A DNA stretch of 64,000 nucleotides from NCBI GenBank assembly GCA_003447235.1, contig DLZV01000012.1, positions 1-64,000 of the forward strand, in the 5' to 3' direction. This stretch comes from Prevotella sp. Lineage in GTDB: Bacteria; Bacteroidota; Bacteroidia; Bacteroidales; Bacteroidaceae. Position 1 is the first letter of the stretch. Each line of letters begins with the position of its first letter. Under the pieces are notes generated by a model. That model was not told where the DNA came from and did not search any database. It worked only from the letters and a program-made list of their open reading frames with translations. Positions 47,529 through 57,209 of the stretch are shown in pieces. Position numbers and translations under genes: made by a program.

Positions 47529-48350
47529 TTACCAATTCTTGATAAGCATCGTCACACTCATGGCCAGGGAGGCCATGGAGACCCAGAAGGCAGACGAGCG
47601 GAAGGTGTTGCCATTGACCGTGCTCTGGCGAGCGCGCGTCGGGTTGGGGTCCACGTAGATGATGTCGCCCTGCTTCAGGTAGTAGGCTGGCGAGCTTGTG
47701 ATGTCCTGACCCGAGAGCATGTTGATATTATAGACCTTGCGCTCGCCGCCCTCGGTACGAATCACCGTCACGTGGTCGCGCTGGCCGTAGATGGTCAGGT
47801 CGCCCGCGCGGCTGATGGCGTCGAGGATGGTCTCGCGGTCGTTTTCGAAATTATACTGTCCCGGCTTGTTCACTTCGCCCAGCACGGAGAAGTGAATGCC
47901 ACCAAACTCCACCGACACGACGGCGTCCTTGACCAGGTCTTCCTTGAACAACTGCTCTTTGATGGTCGAGGCGACTTGTTCGCGCGACAGGCCGCCCACA
48001 TGGACCTTGCCCAGCACGGGGAAGTCGATGTCGCCCTTGCTGTCGATGGTGTAGAGCACGGTGTATTGGTTGCTGCTCGCCGTGCGCGTATTGGAAGTTG
48101 TTCCGCTGGAGAGCATCACGCCCTGCGAGAGCGTGAAGAGTGAGGAAAGCTGCGGGTTGCGGCTTGTCACGATGATGGAGAGTTTGTCGCCAGGCTGGAA
48201 AGTGATGGGCTTAGACTGAGAAACGGTCTCGGAAAATCCCGGACCGTAGTCCTGGAAGTAGGAGATGTTTTGTGTTTCGGAACAGCCTGTCAGCATCAAT
48301 ACGGCTAACAGGGTGGCGAATAGGCTGGAAAGGAGCGTTTTCTTGCGCAT
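47529..48350 (-). CDS. Wza-like polysaccharide export lipoprotein
   Basis: About 273 residues from the ATG at 48350 (MRKKTLLSSL; an adjacent ATG at 48353 is possible). The lipoprotein signal is VLMLTGCSET. A Poly_export domain follows (FQPGDKLSIIVTSRNP), then SLBB-like segments (GKVHVGGLSREQVA; FSVLGEVNKPGQYNF), and a hydrophobic C-terminus. It forms the outer-membrane channel for polysaccharide with the Wzc-like partner encoded next on the strand. A promoter lies at 48450-48457. Confidence 0.93.
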   Translation of the reverse strand: MRKKTLLSSLFATLLAVLMLTGCSETQNISYFQDYGPGFSETVSQSKPITFQPGDKLSIIVTSRNPQLSSLFTLSQGVMLSSGTTSNTRTASSNQYTVLYTIDSKGDIDFPVLGKVHVGGLSREQVASTIKEQLFKEDLVKDAVVSVEFGGIHFSVLGEVNKPGQYNFENDRETILDAISRAGDLTIYGQRDHVTVIRTEGGERKVYNINMLSGQDITSSPAYYLKQGDIIYVDPNPTRARQSTVNGNTFRSSAFWVSMASLAMSVTMLIKNW

Positions 48351-48449
48351 CATGTATTTTTTTAAGTTTGTGGCCAATTCCATCAGGCTCTTTTTCCATA
48401 AAAACGCGCTGGATGGGCGGACCGATGTTCTTTCAATTCTTGATGGCCG

Positions 48450-48457
48450 CAAAGTTA
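48450..48457 (-). promoter_or_regulatory. -7 promoter element for the Wza/Wzc genes
   Basis: On the minus strand TAACTTTG, with a TTG about 20 bases upstream (near 48475-48480). Leader about 100 bases. The rest of 48458-48626 holds nothing recognisable. Confidence 0.65.
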
Positions 48458-48626
48458 CGGAAATTTTACCTCTCTTGCAAGTTTTTGTTTCTTAACTAGC
48501 AGAAAGCCCTTGATTTTTAACTTTTCACCCCTCCCTACCCTATGCTTTTTGCAAGTTTTCCTTTCTGAACTCTTGGGCAGTTCACACGAAAAGGGCATGG
48601 AGGGCCTTCGGGATGGTCTCGGGATG

Positions 48627-48664
48627 CCTTCGGGATGGACGCTAAACTTCGTCCATCCCGAAGG
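48627..48664 (-). terminator. Hairpin after the Omp28-like gene
   Basis: CCTTCGGGATGGACG at 48627-48641 pairs perfectly with CGTCCATCCCGAAGG at 48650-48664, a 15-bp stem with an 8-base loop. Extra copies of TTCGGGATGG stand just to the left (from 48608). It lies 40 bases past the leftward gene's stop. Confidence 0.75.
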
Positions 48665-48703
48665 TGTTTTCTGTCGTGCTTCGCTTGCGTGCACCTGCCG
48701 GAC

Positions 48704-50575
48704 CTATTTCCGGACTATCATCTTCACGGTGCGTCCGTCGGCGAGGCGTACGATGTTGATGCCTTTGGTGGGCGACTGCAGTTGTCGTCCGTCGGGCGTG
48801 TAGTAGGCCACGGGAGTAGCGTCCTTGTTGACTGTGAGGGCCGAAACGCCATCCGTCTCGCCACCAACCTTTGCCTTACGGGCGTTGACGACCTCTCCTG
48901 TCGTGCTGTCGATAAGCAGGGCCACGGCGCGCAACTTGTAGTTTTGCTGGCCTGCGAGGATGCTCTTCGCCTTGCACGTCTGCGAGTCCTTCGACAGGTC
49001 GAAGCGGAAGGTGTATTCATAGTCCTTGTCGGCCTCGATCTGTTCTGGCAGGCTGCCCTCGATGAAACTGGGTCCGCTGAATCCTATGGCCACCATGTTG
49101 TAGGTGAGGTCATAGACGTAGCCGTCGCCCTGCGTGAACAGTTCCATGTCGGTGTCGGTGTATTCCGTGTTGTTGGGATAGTAGTTTTTCTGCGTCCAAC
49201 TGTCCTCCTCGCCGCTCAGTCCGTCGGCGGTGAGGATGAAGCCCAGCTGATAGGGGTTGGCCTGCACGGGCAGCGGGAAGCGTACTGTGGCCTTGCATTC
49301 CACCTCCGAGGCGTTGTCCTCTGCATAGTTGGCTGCTATGTCGATGTCGGCAGGCGCCAGTTGGTCGCACGCCTTGGCATAGGTCTCGTTCAGCAGGAAG
49401 TGGGTGCTGGGCTCATCACCGCTATAGGGATCGGTGGGGTGTACGCGGTCTATGTATGCGCTGGGGAAAGAGGCCGTGCCATTGGGAAACTCCGGCCCCT
49501 CATCGCCTCCGGCAAACTCCATCGGGTCGCGGTTGTGGTAGCTCACGCCCACGAAGTCGTCACCCAGGAGCGCGTCCATATTCTCCAGTCCCACAAATCC
49601 CTTTGGGCACCAGCCACACCATGTGCCTGTGTATTCCTCCAGCAATGCGCGCTTGGTGGGTACGAAACTCAGACTGTGGATGGTGGTCGAGGCGCTGGGG
49701 AGCGCGTTCTGGTTGGCCTCGCTATCGACTTTTGTCACTTGGATTGTGAAGGGGAAGTCGCCAGCATGGGGCAGCGCGTCGGCGGTCAGCGTGACGGTGG
49801 CCGAGGCATTGTAGTGTGCCGGCAGGGCCTTGTCCAGCGTGATATGTTTCTCCACGGGGCTATCTGATTCGCCAGGAGCGTTGTAGGCCACGTCTATGGA
49901 ACTGACGGGCTGGCTTCCCTGGTTGCGGATGTTGAAGGTCAGCGTGTTGCTGCCTTCTCCTACCTTGAAGTATTGATCGTTCAGCGTGGGCGAGACCGAT
50001 CGTGCCGGCAGTCCATCGATGAGCACCTGCATCGCCAGCATCATGTTGCGGTCGGCGGAGACGGAACTGAATCCCTCGTAGTAGGACCGGGTAGTGTGGA
50101 GGTAGAAGTAGTCGGGGTTGGTTCCGCTGATGGTTGTAATCGGCTTCGACACCTTCTCGTCCATCTCGAAGGAATAGCCTACATAGACGCCCTCGCTGGT
50201 GATGGTGTAGGGGGAGTCGAACGTCACGTCGATGAAACCCGGTCCGGGTGTGAACGACTTCACCTCGACGTCAGGAGTGAAACTATAGTCCGTCAGCTCC
50301 AGGTTCTTGCTGATCCACGCCTGAGCTTCGATGAGGTGGTCAATGTCATCGGGGAAGGGAATGCGTACACCCGTAATCTGGCTTCCGACGAGTCCTTGGT
50401 CGTTTTCGTCCACGGTCAGCCTGACGGCTACGTCATAGCTTTCCATCATTCGGGTGCCGTAGCTTGTGAGAGGTTCTGTGCCGGTATAGCCACCATAGGG
50501 GGTGGTCTGTGCCGCGGCAGGGACTGCTCCCATCAGTAGGGAGGCAGACAAGGCAAGTAAAGTCTTTTTCGTCAT
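48704..50575 (-). CDS. Omp28-like exported protein with CxxC motif
   Basis: About 623 residues from the ATG at 50575 (MTKKTLLALSASLLMGAVPA signal peptide); the upstream start at 50617 would hide the signal. Residues about 30-200 form a beta-rich domain. Around 300 lies EEYTGTWCGWCPKGFVGLE, the thioredoxin-like Omp28 motif with a CxxC pair. The C-terminus carries the short Bacteroidales tail (YYTPDGRQLQSPTKGINIV). Family members are outer-membrane or secreted proteins of unknown function. It is flanked by a terminator and a large nested palindrome (50689-50805). Confidence 0.8.
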   Translation of the reverse strand: MTKKTLLALSASLLMGAVPAAAQTTPYGGYTGTEPLTSYGTRMMESYDVAVRLTVDENDQGLVGSQITGVRIPFPDDIDHLIEAQAWISKNLELTDYSFTPDVEVKSFTPGPGFIDVTFDSPYTITSEGVYVGYSFEMDEKVSKPITTISGTNPDYFYLHTTRSYYEGFSSVSADRNMMLAMQVLIDGLPARSVSPTLNDQYFKVGEGSNTLTFNIRNQGSQPVSSIDVAYNAPGESDSPVEKHITLDKALPAHYNASATVTLTADALPHAGDFPFTIQVTKVDSEANQNALPSASTTIHSLSFVPTKRALLEEYTGTWCGWCPKGFVGLENMDALLGDDFVGVSYHNRDPMEFAGGDEGPEFPNGTASFPSAYIDRVHPTDPYSGDEPSTHFLLNETYAKACDQLAPADIDIAANYAEDNASEVECKATVRFPLPVQANPYQLGFILTADGLSGEEDSWTQKNYYPNNTEYTDTDMELFTQGDGYVYDLTYNMVAIGFSGPSFIEGSLPEQIEADKDYEYTFRFDLSKDSQTCKAKSILAGQQNYKLRAVALLIDSTTGEVVNARKAKVGGETDGVSALTVNKDATPVAYYTPDGRQLQSPTKGINIVRLADGRTVKMIVRK

Positions 50576-50688
50576 ATTGTGGGTCTTTAATTGTTTTATT
50601 TCGCGTAATTGTCGCAAAGTTAGTGTTTTTTAGTGAGAGTTCCAAATAAATAATAGATTATCGTGGCTTTTTGTGGTGTTTTTTATAG

Positions 50689-50805
50689 AAGGCAGGGTGT
50701 TCAGAATCGTTTGGAGCCTTTGGCGAACCTTTCGCTTGACCTGGTAGGCGACTTCAAGCGAAGCCTCCATGGAATCGGTTCTGTTGATTCTGGACACCCA
50801 GCCTT
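50689..50805. repeat. Nested palindrome downstream of the purine permease gene
   Basis: Outer arms at 50689-50708 and 50786-50805 are inverted copies with a few mismatches (AAGGCAGGGTGT against ACACCCAGCCTT). Inside lies a perfect 9-bp pair TTCGCTTGA/TCAAGCGAA at 50731-50739 and 50754-50762. It is probably a transcription stop for the leftward permease gene, but larger than usual. Confidence 0.65.
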
Positions 50806-50816
50806 GGGTGGGGTTA

Positions 50817-52118
50817 TTATCCGAAGACGAAGTTGAGGACGAAGAGCACGGCGAGGACCACGAGCGTGATGTTGAGGTCGCGCCACTTGCCCGTGAGGAG
50901 CTTGGTCAGGACGAAGGTCAGGATGCCGAAGCAGACTCCGTCGGCGATGCTATAGCAGAGCAACATCATGATGACTGTGACGAAACTGGGGAAGGCCTCG
51001 GACATATCCGTCATTTCGATGTGCTTGATGCCGTCGAGCATCAGTACGCCGACGATGACCAGCGCACCACTCGTCGCCGCGCTGGGAATGAGCAGGAAGA
51101 ACGGAGCCAGGAAGAGGGCCACAAGGAAAAGCAGTCCCGTGACAAAGGAAGTGAGTCCGGATCGTCCTCCCTCGGCAATGCCGCTTGCGCTCTCGACATA
51201 AGTCGTGATGGTGCTGGAGCCGAGCATGGCGCCACAGGTCGTACCGATGGCGTCGCTCATCATCGCCTCGCTGACATGGGGAATCGAACCATCGGGGCGC
51301 ACATTGCCCGTCTTGTAGCACAGGCCGACGAGGGTGCCCACCGTGTCGAAGATATTGACGAGCAGCAAAGAGATGACCACCAGCACGGTCTTGATGTTCA
51401 GTAGCGAGGTGAAGTCAAACTGCAGGAATGTCGGTGCCACGCTCTTGGGCAGACTGATGGGAATCCAGCCGCTCTCCACCTGCGTCACACCCAGGGGAAT
51501 GCCTATCAGCGTGGCAGCGATGATGCCATAGAACAAGGATCCTTTGACCCTGCGTGTCATCAGTACGGCGCTCAGCACGATGGCTATCCATCCCAGGATG
51601 GCCGTCGGGGTGAAGTCGCCCAGGCCTACGAAGGTGGCCTCGTTGGAGACGATGATGCCCGCGTTCTTCAGTCCGATGAAGGCGATGAACATTCCGATAC
51701 CTGCCGAGACGGCGTAGCGCAGGTTGGTCGGGATGGCGTCCAGGATACGCTCGCGCACGTTGAGGAAGGTGATGAGGATGAAGACCAGGCCCTCTATCAG
51801 CATGATGGCGAGGGCTTGCCGCCAGGAGTAGCCCATGGCCTGACACAGCGTGAAGGCGAAGAAGGCGTTCAGACCCATCGACGGAGCTTGGGCGAAGGGC
51901 AGCTTGGCCATGACGGCCAGCAGGATGGTGGCGATGGCCGAAGCAAGGGCGGTGGCGGTGAAGAGCGCGCCACGGTCCATGCCTGTGGCGCTGAGGATGG
52001 CTGGATTGACGGCGAGGATGTAGCACATCGTCATAAATGTGGTGAGGCCGGCCACCAGTTCTGTGCGGACGGTCATCGTGCGGGCGTCAAAGCCAAATAG
52101 TTTTTCGAGCAAAGGCAT
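50817..52118 (-). CDS. NCS2-family purine permease (AzgA-like)
   Basis: A 433-residue inner-membrane protein with about 12 to 13 hydrophobic segments. It has the motifs NPAILSATGMDRGALFTATA near residue 40 and PSMGLNAFFAFTL near 80, as in AzgA-type guanine/hypoxanthine/adenine permeases. A later GLGDFTPTAILG segment and TSFVTGLLFL belong to the family. It lies 30 bp after the DUF3108 gene and is likely last in the four-gene leftward transcript. The exact base is inferred from the family. Confidence 0.88.
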   Translation of the reverse strand: MPLLEKLFGFDARTMTVRTELVAGLTTFMTMCYILAVNPAILSATGMDRGALFTATALASAIATILLAVMAKLPFAQAPSMGLNAFFAFTLCQAMGYSWRQALAIMLIEGLVFILITFLNVRERILDAIPTNLRYAVSAGIGMFIAFIGLKNAGIIVSNEATFVGLGDFTPTAILGWIAIVLSAVLMTRRVKGSLFYGIIAATLIGIPLGVTQVESGWIPISLPKSVAPTFLQFDFTSLLNIKTVLVVISLLLVNIFDTVGTLVGLCYKTGNVRPDGSIPHVSEAMMSDAIGTTCGAMLGSSTITTYVESASGIAEGGRSGLTSFVTGLLFLVALFLAPFFLLIPSAATSGALVIVGVLMLDGIKHIEMTDMSEAFPSFVTVIMMLLCYSIADGVCFGILTFVLTKLLTGKWRDLNITLVVLAVLFVLNFVFG

Positions 52119-52148
52119 TTTCTCTCTTATTCTTATAGTTCCATGGAT

Positions 52149-52952
52149 TTATTTCACCCGTGAGGTGACGCTATTCCTAAGTCCCTTCATCGAGACGAGG
52201 AAGGCTTTAGCCGCGCCAAACTTCAGGTACATATCGAGTCGAACCGGCACGTGGTTGAGGTCGTCGGTGACATAGAAGCGGGCTATCTCTTTCCACTTCC
52301 CCTTCTCATACTCATAATAGGAGAGGCCGAGACAGCGGTAGGTGACGCCATTGTCGGCCCTCACCTTCGACTTGCCACGATACACGAGGCGGGCCGGGTC
52401 CTTTCCGTTGCCGTCCACGATGGGGAAGTTGACCACCTCACCCTTCTTCCATTTTTCGGGCGAGAAGGAGCGGGCTCTCATGAAGATGCTCAGCATGTCA
52501 TAGACACAACCGTCGTAGGTCTTCTTGATCCAATGGTGCTTGCCGTCGTTGTCGATACGATGCTGGCGGGCGTGGGTCTTGCCGCCTCCGTAGCTGTAGA
52601 ACACCTCATCGACGGTATAGCGCTTGCCCTCTCGCGCCCCTTTGCGATAGTAGAGCGGCTCCATCTGCTTGCTGTTGTAAGCCAGCAGGGTGTCGCGCAG
52701 GACGAAGTAGTCGTCAAGCTTGCCGTTGCCCCTCGTCGTGAGGCTGGTGCGGTAGGCGGGTTTCCCATGGTAGGCCGTGGCCACGGTATAGTAGGAGGCC
52801 GTACCGGCCTTGACCCAGACAAACTTCCAGTTGTAATAGAGGTTGTAAGTCAAGAACTCACCGCTTTGGAAAGCGGTGTTGCGAAACGTGCATTGTGCTG
52901 CGGCGCTGGTGACTACCATGACGAGCAGCGAAAGAATCAGTTTTCTCATCAT
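52149..52952 (-). CDS. DUF3108 exported protein
   Basis: A 267-residue protein with a signal peptide (MRKLILSLLVMVVTSAAAQ; start at 52952 or one codon later). The body has a YNxYYNWKFVWVKAGTASY-type opening, followed later by YDMLSIFMRARS and FYVTDDLNHVPVRLDMYL, the DUF3108 pattern. The family is usually periplasmic or outer-membrane associated and of unknown function. It lies between the Ig-like lipoprotein and permease genes on one strand. Confidence 0.75.
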   Translation of the reverse strand: MMRKLILSLLVMVVTSAAAQCTFRNTAFQSGEFLTYNLYYNWKFVWVKAGTASYYTVATAYHGKPAYRTSLTTRGNGKLDDYFVLRDTLLAYNSKQMEPLYYRKGAREGKRYTVDEVFYSYGGGKTHARQHRIDNDGKHHWIKKTYDGCVYDMLSIFMRARSFSPEKWKKGEVVNFPIVDGNGKDPARLVYRGKSKVRADNGVTYRCLGLSYYEYEKGKWKEIARFYVTDDLNHVPVRLDMYLKFGAAKAFLVSMKGLRNSVTSRVK

Positions 52953-53024
52953 CCTAATATTTTATACTGACCTAATAGGCTTTTTATAGACTTGGAATGT
53001 TGATCGTGGGACAGACCTTCTATT

Positions 53025-55028
53025 CTATTTCCTGGACTGGCCCAAGACGCTCGCGGGTATTTCTATTCCCAATTTTGCGGCTCGCTCGGCATTTCTGTGC
53101 TTCAACTGCTGCCGCTGCTTGTCGGCCTTCTGCCGCACGAGCTCGTTGGGTTTCTGCTGGAATAGCGGCAGGGCATGGGGGCTCCATGTCTCCGTCACGT
53201 CCCATTTGGCGCGACATTCTATCGCCTTCGGATAGTAATAGACCGCCTCGGGCTGTCGCCGACTGGCAAACTCTCCTGTGTCCCAGCGTCCGTTGTCGTT
53301 GTCGTCCTCGATCAGTCGCAGGTAGTAGGTGCCCGGATGGACATAGAAGAAGTGGGCTGTGGCGTCGGTCGTGGCGATTTGTCGCACGACGTATCCCTGC
53401 TTGTTCAGCAGTTGCACGAGACACGGTTTGCCTGCCATCCCCGTCAGGGAGAGCGTCAGCGTGGCGTAGTCTTCCAGTTTATAGACGTTGAAGCCAAACT
53501 GCTCCGCTTTGGCCACCCGCCCGTAGATATCTGTGAAGGCGGCCGAGTCGATCTCCAGGCTGTATTCTGCCCCAGGCTCCCATTCGCCCACCAGTTCGTA
53601 GCGGCGTGGCGTGCCTGGTTTCTCGCCCAATAGATATTTGGCTTTATACCATAGCGTGTCGATCTTCTGATAGAGGTGTATCTTGGCCGTGTCGATCTCG
53701 GCGATGGGCACGGGCATGATGAACGCCAGGTTTTTGTCGGGATCCAGCTGTGAGGGCACGTCGTAGTCGGGCTCCAGCGTCAGATCGGGCATGATGGTCT
53801 GATAGGGTTCGCCGCGCTCCTTGCGCTTGCGCTGCTCCTTCTCCCATTTCTTTTGGTTTTCAGCCTGGAGTTTCATTCTCCGCGCATACGGCACCTTGGC
53901 CAGCACCTGCAGGGTGTCGGTCTGTGGATGCAGCACGCCCGCCGTGTCACAGACATTGTGGAGGACCGTCATGCGGAGTGTGTCGCTATTGACGAGGGCC
54001 GTGTCGCAGATCCAATAGGTGATGGTATCCTGGTTGAGCGAAGGTTCTACACGCAGGTCGCGGTCCGCGTCGAAGTTGAGACCTTTGACGACGGGCAGTT
54101 CCTTGTCGCCATAGGTGTAGAAGAGCGTGAAATAGTGTTCGTCCGAACGGTCCGCCTTGATGAAGTAGCGCTCAGTCTGCTCCTCAGTAAAGGCACGGAG
54201 CACGACGTCGTCGGGCAGGAAGTGGGTATAGCCCGTCGTGGTGATGTGGTCGATGTGGAGCGAGTCGCGCCAGATTGTGTCCTGACGGGTGTCGGGTTTC
54301 CACGAGGGTGTGAATATCTCGGGTGTGAACGCCATCTCCTCCGACTTCTGCGAGAAGCGATAGTCGTTGTTCTGGTCGCGGAGGGCATAGACGCGGTAGT
54401 CGCCCGCCTTCACGCCCTTGATGCAGAAGTGTCCTCTGCTGTCAGTACGCGCCACTCGCTGCATGGGCTGCGTGGCGAAAGCCGTGTCGTGGAGGTTGGC
54501 ATAGAGGCCGACGAGTATTCCCTTCACGGGCTCCAGGTCTTTGGCATTGAGTACATAGCCGGCTATCTCCAGCGTGTCAATCTCCTGTCCTGTGGAGAAA
54601 GTATAGGTATAGTTGCCCATGGGGTTGCCCTCGTTGTTGTCCGAGATGGCGTCGGAGAAGTCGATCGTGTAGGTGGTGTCGGGAATGAGCGAGTCCTGCA
54701 GTTGCACGCTGATGCGCTTTCCCTGGGCCTTGATGACCGGCGCTTCGAGTTGCGGCGGCGAGACGACCACGTTCTCTGTGGCGTTTTGCAGCACGATAAA
54801 CTCGTCGAAGCCGATCAGGATGCGGCGGCTGCTCACGTCCGTAGCACCTTCTGCTGGCGACGTGGCGACGACACGTGGTGGCAACTCGTCGTACCATCCG
54901 CCGTCAGGCTGCCCCATCTTGGCGCAGGAGGTGAGGATGGAGAGAATCACGAAGGCTCCCAGGGAGAACCCGAGTCCTCCCCTCTTCATCCATTCGTATA
55001 TGCTCGTTGCCTTATCGTACTTCCTCAT
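53025..55028 (-). CDS. Large lipoprotein with Ig-like domain
   Basis: About 667 residues if it starts at 55028 (MRKYDKATSIYEWMKRGG); a start at 55052 also fits. A hydrophobic segment then LTSCAK marks a lipoprotein. An SbsA-like Ig domain (ATSPAEGATDVSSRRILIGF) opens the mature part, with further beta-rich domains including a carboxypeptidase-like one (GYVLNAKDLEPVKGILVGLY). The C-terminus is Lys/Gln-rich. Function is unknown. It follows the GH3 gene by 38-62 bp and precedes the DUF3108 gene. Confidence 0.75.
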   Translation of the reverse strand: MRKYDKATSIYEWMKRGGLGFSLGAFVILSILTSCAKMGQPDGGWYDELPPRVVATSPAEGATDVSSRRILIGFDEFIVLQNATENVVVSPPQLEAPVIKAQGKRISVQLQDSLIPDTTYTIDFSDAISDNNEGNPMGNYTYTFSTGQEIDTLEIAGYVLNAKDLEPVKGILVGLYANLHDTAFATQPMQRVARTDSRGHFCIKGVKAGDYRVYALRDQNNDYRFSQKSEEMAFTPEIFTPSWKPDTRQDTIWRDSLHIDHITTTGYTHFLPDDVVLRAFTEEQTERYFIKADRSDEHYFTLFYTYGDKELPVVKGLNFDADRDLRVEPSLNQDTITYWICDTALVNSDTLRMTVLHNVCDTAGVLHPQTDTLQVLAKVPYARRMKLQAENQKKWEKEQRKRKERGEPYQTIMPDLTLEPDYDVPSQLDPDKNLAFIMPVPIAEIDTAKIHLYQKIDTLWYKAKYLLGEKPGTPRRYELVGEWEPGAEYSLEIDSAAFTDIYGRVAKAEQFGFNVYKLEDYATLTLSLTGMAGKPCLVQLLNKQGYVVRQIATTDATAHFFYVHPGTYYLRLIEDDNDNGRWDTGEFASRRQPEAVYYYPKAIECRAKWDVTETWSPHALPLFQQKPNELVRQKADKQRQQLKHRNAERAAKLGIEIPASVLGQSRK

Positions 55029-55090
55029 GTTCTCCTTATATATAATATACATTATAGCTTACGTCGGCTTCCATACCCAACTAACCCCTT

Positions 55091-56632
55091 TCACGCCCGA
55101 AGTTCTGCATCCCCGGGCTCTTTACCGTTGAGCTCCAGCAGTTCGTCGATGTTCTTGCGGTTGTTGGAGAGTCGGGGCACCTTGTGCTGCCCACCCAGTT
55201 TTCCCTTGCGCTTGAGCCACTCGTTGAAGACACCCTTCCTTGCGACCACTACCTCCAACTGCTGGAGTGTCACGTCGTGGAATCGCTTTGCCTCGTAGTC
55301 GCTGTTGATCTCCTGCAGCCGCTTGTCGAGGGCGGCGGCAAAGGCCGGGACGCTCTCGGGAGCCTTGGCAAACTCGATGAGCCATTGGTGGCGGCATTTG
55401 CCCTCGTCGTTCATGAAGACGGGGGCGGCCGTGTATTCGCTCACCACGGCCCCGGTCTGCTCGCAGGCGTAGGCCAGTCCCTTCTCGGCGTTGTCCATGA
55501 TCAGTTCCTCGCCGAAGGCGTTGATGAAGTATTTCGTGCGCCCCGTGATGATAAACTTGTAGGGGTCGCGCGACGTAAACTGTACCGTGTCGCCTATCTC
55601 GTAGCGCCACAGTCCGCAACTCGTGGAGATGAGCATCGCATAGTTGCGGCCCAGTTCCACGCCTTCGAGTGGCACGATGTTGGGACGTTCGCTGCCCAAC
55701 TCGTCCATGGGCAGAAATTCGTAGAAGACGCCATAGTCGAGCATCAGCAGCATCGAGGCGTCTGTCGGGTCGTCCTGTATGCCGAAGAATCCCTCGCTGG
55801 CGTTGTAGGTCTCCATGTAGTTCATCCCCGGTTTGGTGATGATGCGCTCGTATTGTGAACGATAGGGGGTGAAGGCTATGCCGCCATGGAAGAAGACTTC
55901 GAGGTTGGGCCACACCTCCTCCAGATGTTCCTTGCCGCTCAACTCCAGGACGCGCACGAGGACGCTCAGCATCCACGACGGCACACCCGAGATGTTTGTG
56001 ACGTTCTTGTTCATTGTCTCGCGGGCGATGCGGTCGCGCTTCAGTTCAAAGTTGCTGATGAGTGCCGTCTCCTTCTTGGGCACGCGAATGAAGTTGACCA
56101 GCGGGTTGATGTTTTCGATGAGGATGGCGCTCAGGTCGCCGACCAGCGAGTTGGGCAGGTCGTAGTTGGGCGAATGGCTGCCGCCGAGTATCAGCGAGCG
56201 TCCTTCGAAGATGTGGCTTTCGGGATGGTTGCGCAGATAGAGGGCCACGACGTCGCCTCCGCCCTGGTAGTGGAGGTTCTTCAGACCCTCCGGCGTCACG
56301 GGGATAAACTTGCTTTTGTCGTTGGTTGTCCCCGACGACTTAGCATACCATTTCACCTCGCCTGGCCACAGGATGTTCTTCTCGCCGTGGCGCATCCGGT
56401 CGATGTCGCCCTTTAGTTCCTCGTAGGTGTTGACGGGTATGAATTTGGCAAAGTCCTCATAACCCTTCATCATCGGGAAATAGTGTGACTGGCCGTACTC
56501 CGTCTCCTTGCCACGGCTGATGAGGTAGCGCAACACCTCGTTCTGAAGGGCCGCGCCACCTTGTTTATAATGTTCCAGCTCTTTCCAACGCGGTCGGAAG
56601 TATAGCTTGCTTATGATACTTGTCAGACTCAT
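55091..56632 (-). CDS. GH3 auxin-responsive promoter family protein
   Basis: A 513-residue ANL-type acyl-adenylate/thioester enzyme homologue. Motifs include KSSGTTNDKSKFIPVT near residue 100 (the ATP-binding P-loop of adenylating enzymes) and YNASEGFFGIQDD near 278. The C-terminal part contains the GRTKYFINAFGEELI motif near 370. Plant relatives conjugate amino acids to acyl hormones; the bacterial substrate is unknown. It heads a four-gene leftward run (GH3, Ig-like, DUF3108, permease) with a promoter at 56662-56669. Confidence 0.88.
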   Translation of the reverse strand: MSLTSIISKLYFRPRWKELEHYKQGGAALQNEVLRYLISRGKETEYGQSHYFPMMKGYEDFAKFIPVNTYEELKGDIDRMRHGEKNILWPGEVKWYAKSSGTTNDKSKFIPVTPEGLKNLHYQGGGDVVALYLRNHPESHIFEGRSLILGGSHSPNYDLPNSLVGDLSAILIENINPLVNFIRVPKKETALISNFELKRDRIARETMNKNVTNISGVPSWMLSVLVRVLELSGKEHLEEVWPNLEVFFHGGIAFTPYRSQYERIITKPGMNYMETYNASEGFFGIQDDPTDASMLLMLDYGVFYEFLPMDELGSERPNIVPLEGVELGRNYAMLISTSCGLWRYEIGDTVQFTSRDPYKFIITGRTKYFINAFGEELIMDNAEKGLAYACEQTGAVVSEYTAAPVFMNDEGKCRHQWLIEFAKAPESVPAFAAALDKRLQEINSDYEAKRFHDVTLQQLEVVVARKGVFNEWLKRKGKLGGQHKVPRLSNNRKNIDELLELNGKEPGDAELRA

Positions 56633-56661
56633 TGCCTAAGAGTACAATTTCTTTGAATGTG

Positions 56662-56669
56662 CAAATTTA
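56662..56669 (-). promoter_or_regulatory. -7 promoter element for the GH3 operon
   Basis: On the minus strand TAAATTTG matches TAnnTTTG, 30 bases before the start at 56632. Confidence 0.6.
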
Positions 56670-56816
56670 CCCTAAAAAAGGCGGAAAGCCTTCCATTTTA
56701 CGTTTTTTAATATGGTGATCGTGTTTTGTCAGTCCGTATCCACAAGGAGGTTGTTGGCCTCGTTAAATGTTGTTAAACCTTTTCGGGGGGGGTAATGGTC
56801 TTGTTTGGAAAAGTTG

Positions 56817-57209
56817 TAACTTTGCAACCTCAAAAAGTCAAACAAATAAATTCTTGGAAAAGATAGGTCGCTATCAGTCGTTTGCGAGCAAGCTCGCAGA
56901 ACTCTATTAGCCACTATCTAGGAGAAGTGATTGCGCCCAGGCGAAAAGCAGGAAAATTTTTGCATTAGCAGCTATGGCTATCGCCAGCCTCGTTTGCCAT
57001 GTATTCAGACAGATACTGACAGATTAAGTCTTAACCACCAGCAGGTCACTTTCTATAGAGAGTTTACGCTAAAAGGAACGAATCGTTTGTGCGAACAAGC
57101 ACATACTATCGCAGTCAGGAAGTAGTCCGTGAGGGCTCGGCTACATCATTCGTACCCTATGATTTTCGAATGTGATCATTAAGGAACTATTTAAAGAATT
57201 AACAACAGA
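56817..57209 (+). promoter_or_regulatory. Promoter and long leader of the secreted-protein cluster
   Basis: TAACTTTG at 56817-56824 is a -7 element. If transcription starts near 56832, the leader to 57210 is about 378 bases. It contains short frames, one of which reads like a degraded signal peptide (KIFALAAMAIASLVC near 56955-57000) before a stop. No known riboswitch is recognised. It could be a leader peptide, an RNA element or a decayed gene start. Confidence 0.4.
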
